Shown here one piece after another: positions 62,381 to 64,000 of a stretch of DNA of 64,000 nucleotides; the first letter of the stretch is position 1; the number at the start of each line of letters is the position of its first letter. The notes beneath the pieces were generated by a model that saw only the letters and a program-made list of their open reading frames with translations, had not been told where the DNA came from and searched no databases. Both the position numbers and the translations under genes were made by a program. The stretch covers positions 8,113,001 through 8,177,000 of the forward strand of contig NZ_CP088156.1 of assembly GCF_021088345.1 (NCBI RefSeq). The letters run 5' to 3'. Source of the stretch: Bradyrhizobium ontarionense (lineage in GTDB: Bacteria; Pseudomonadota; Alphaproteobacteria; Rhizobiales; Xanthobacteraceae).

Positions 62381-64000
62381 ATGTCGATCAGCAGTATCAA
62401 CTACGGAAGTTCTCTGCTCGGCCTGTCCGTGCGGAACATCACGAGCCAGCTCGCGGACCTCTCGACCCAGCTGTCGAGCGGCGTCAAGGCGAACAACTAC
62501 GCCGGCATGGGGCCCGACGAGGGCTTCGCGATCGCGGCGCGGGCGCAGCTGTCGAACATCTCGGCCTTCTCGCTGACGATGACCCACGTCAACACCGTCA
62601 TCGGGGCCGTCAATACCTCGCTGCAGTCGCTGTCCAAGATCCAGGGCCAGGTCCAGGGTGGCGCCTCGGCGACCCCGCAGAACCTGACCAGCACAGGGCA
62701 GACCACGGGGCAGCAGACGGCACTGTCGAATCTCTCCGCGATCACCGGCATCCTCAATACCCAGGTCGGCGACCGCTACATCTTCTCCGGCAGCGCCACC
62801 GACCGGCCGGCGGTCGCGTCGGCCGACGACATCCTGAACGGGACCAGCACGCAGGCCGGGCTGAAGCAGGTCATCGCGGAACGGCAGCAGGCCGATCTCG
62901 GGCTCAACGGTCTCGGCCGTCTTAACCTCTCCGCGTCGGCAACGATGCCGATCACGCTGGCGGAGGACGTCGCCGGCTCGCCGTTCGGCTTCAAGCTGAG
63001 CGGGGTCACCTCGTCGCTGACCAACGCCACCGTGACCGGACCGTCGGGCTCGCCGGCGGGGATCTCGGTCGACCTCACCGCCGGCAATCCGAATGCGGGC
63101 GACCAGATCGGCTTCACCTTCAAGCTTCCGGACGGCACGTCCGAATCGATCAAGCTGACGGCGTCCACCACGACGCCGGCGCCGGCCAACACGTTTGCCA
63201 TCGGTGCGACACCGGCGGCCACGTCCGCCAATTTGAACGCGGCGCTCAACACGGCGCTGTCGACGCTCGCCGGCACCTCGCTGGTGGCGGCCTCGGCGGT
63301 GACCGCGGGCGACAACTTCTTCAACACGGCAAGCTCCGTGTCGGGAACCGTGGTCAACAACAAGCTCGCGACACCGGCGCCGATCACGGGAGCGACGCTG
63401 CTGTCGGGCCCGGGGGGGAGCGACTCGATCGCGACCAGTTTTGCGACCGGCGACACCATCACCGTGAACGGGCAGACGATCACCTTCGTCGCCTCGGGCG
63501 CCAGCGGCAACACCCAGATCAATGTCGGCGACAGCGTGCAGACGCTGCTGTCGAAGATCGACGCGCTCAGCGGAACGTCGAAGGCGTCGACGGTGAGCGG
63601 CGGCGCGATCACCTTGCGCACCGACGATGCCGCAAGCTTCTCCGTCACCAGTTCGAACGCCGGCGCATTGTCGGCGCTCGGCTTCTCCGGGACCGTCACG
63701 GCCGCGACGCCGCCCTTGCGGGTCTCCGGCGCACCGTTGGGGTCGGCGACGAGTCTCGTCAACGGCTCGGCCAACACCGTCGCCTGGTACACCGGCAACA
63801 CCGGTCCCGGCTCGGCGCGGTCGAGCTCGACCATCCGCGTCGACACCGCGCAGAGCATCCAGTACGGCGCTCAGGCCAACGAGTTCGCGATCCGCAGCCT
63901 GGTGCAGCAGACCGCGGTCTATGCTGCCGTGACCACGCCGCCGGCGGCCGCCAACGCCGGCCCGCAGATCGCCGCGCTCAGCCAGCGGATCGCCGCCAAC
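62381..64000 (+). CDS. flgL: hook-associated protein 3 FlgL (C-terminus beyond window)
   Basis: 540 residues visible, longer than the E. coli FlgL of about 317. The N-terminal helix (NYGSSLLGLSVRNITSQLADLSTQLSSGVKANNYAGMG) and NTQVGDRYIFSGS are typical of flagellin-like FlgL. The middle contains one insertion around residues 220-320 and, at 340-434, the module shared with FlgE. After it the conserved helices resume (FAIRSLVQQTAVYAA), and the end lies beyond the window. It completes the hook-filament junction. Confidence 0.93.
   Translation, partial: MSISSINYGSSLLGLSVRNITSQLADLSTQLSSGVKANNYAGMGPDEGFAIAARAQLSNISAFSLTMTHVNTVIGAVNTSLQSLSKIQGQVQGGASATPQNLTSTGQTTGQQTALSNLSAITGILNTQVGDRYIFSGSATDRPAVASADDILNGTSTQAGLKQVIAERQQADLGLNGLGRLNLSASATMPITLAEDVAGSPFGFKLSGVTSSLTNATVTGPSGSPAGISVDLTAGNPNAGDQIGFTFKLPDGTSESIKLTASTTTPAPANTFAIGATPAATSANLNAALNTALSTLAGTSLVAASAVTAGDNFFNTASSVSGTVVNNKLATPAPITGATLLSGPGGSDSIATSFATGDTITVNGQTITFVASGASGNTQINVGDSVQTLLSKIDALSGTSKASTVSGGAITLRTDDAASFSVTSSNAGALSALGFSGTVTAATPPLRVSGAPLGSATSLVNGSANTVAWYTGNTGPGSARSSSTIRVDTAQSIQYGAQANEFAIRSLVQQTAVYAAVTTPPAAANAGPQIAALSQRIAAN

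Overview
The window is about 64 kb of GC-rich alphaproteobacterial chromosome and looks like Bradyrhizobium, probably the photosynthetic branch. The reasons are a Caulobacter-like flagellar hook cluster with a sigma-54 promoter, a giant coiled-coil protein resembling the rhizobial growth-pole ring protein (GPR/RgsE), CtrA/GANTC-type sites, general-stress (EcfG-type) promoters, and dispersed palindromic repeats between genes. The genus is an inference from gene content and style. No rRNA, tRNA, CRISPR array, prophage or insertion sequence was recognised.

Left part (1-25750). A minus-strand catabolic operon (MFS transporter running off the left edge, MhpA-like flavin hydroxylase, extradiol ring-cleavage dioxygenase) diverges from a GntR regulator. 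A TetR regulator, a CHRD-domain exported protein and a CSS-EAL phosphodiesterase follow. From 7650 to 13925 lies an arsenic/redox island. Its leftward arm is arsR1, a flavoprotein with a cysteine-rich tail, and an MFS transporter. Its rightward arm is arsR2, arsC and acr3. Between the arms are a cytochrome c'-like gene and a divergent Crp/Fnr regulator. Both arsR promoter regions carry inverted repeats with the same 7-10-7 geometry. Next come a PepSY protein, an OmpR-type response regulator and a PhoQ-like kinase, then cytochrome b561 and a VIT1-type metal transporter, and a 1-kb stretch of dispersed repeats. After these come a DUF3606 stress protein, glgX, and a tartrate-use set (LysR, MFS transporter, tartrate dehydrogenase).

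Middle part (25900-47620). Here are pyruvate kinase, an LpxH-like phosphoesterase, threonine dehydratase, a caspase-like protein, an Ala/Pro-rich protein of unknown function, an MFS transporter, an enolase-superfamily epimerase, and an Mla-type lipid ABC transporter (permease with STAS domain, ATPase, MCE protein) closed by a strong terminator. The 1849-residue coiled-coil protein contains six exact-length 44-residue repeats. It is divided from a histidine-phosphotransfer protein by a region with a CtrA-type TTAA-N7-TTAA site that encloses a GANTC site. A 2Fe-2S ferredoxin, a thioesterase, a ferredoxin-NADP reductase and a DUF2147 protein follow.

Right part (47620-64000). This holds a second copy of a ~175-bp dispersed repeat, an SGNH hydrolase, an LPG-flippase-like membrane protein, a DUF892 stress protein with an EcfG-like promoter, several small membrane or unknown proteins, UspA, SixA, a DAO-type oxidoreductase and exported MsrB. 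The window ends in flgE-flgK-flgL. flgE is preceded by a textbook sigma-54 promoter and a possible upstream enhancer. FlgE and FlgL share a ~95-residue inserted module. flgL runs off the right edge.
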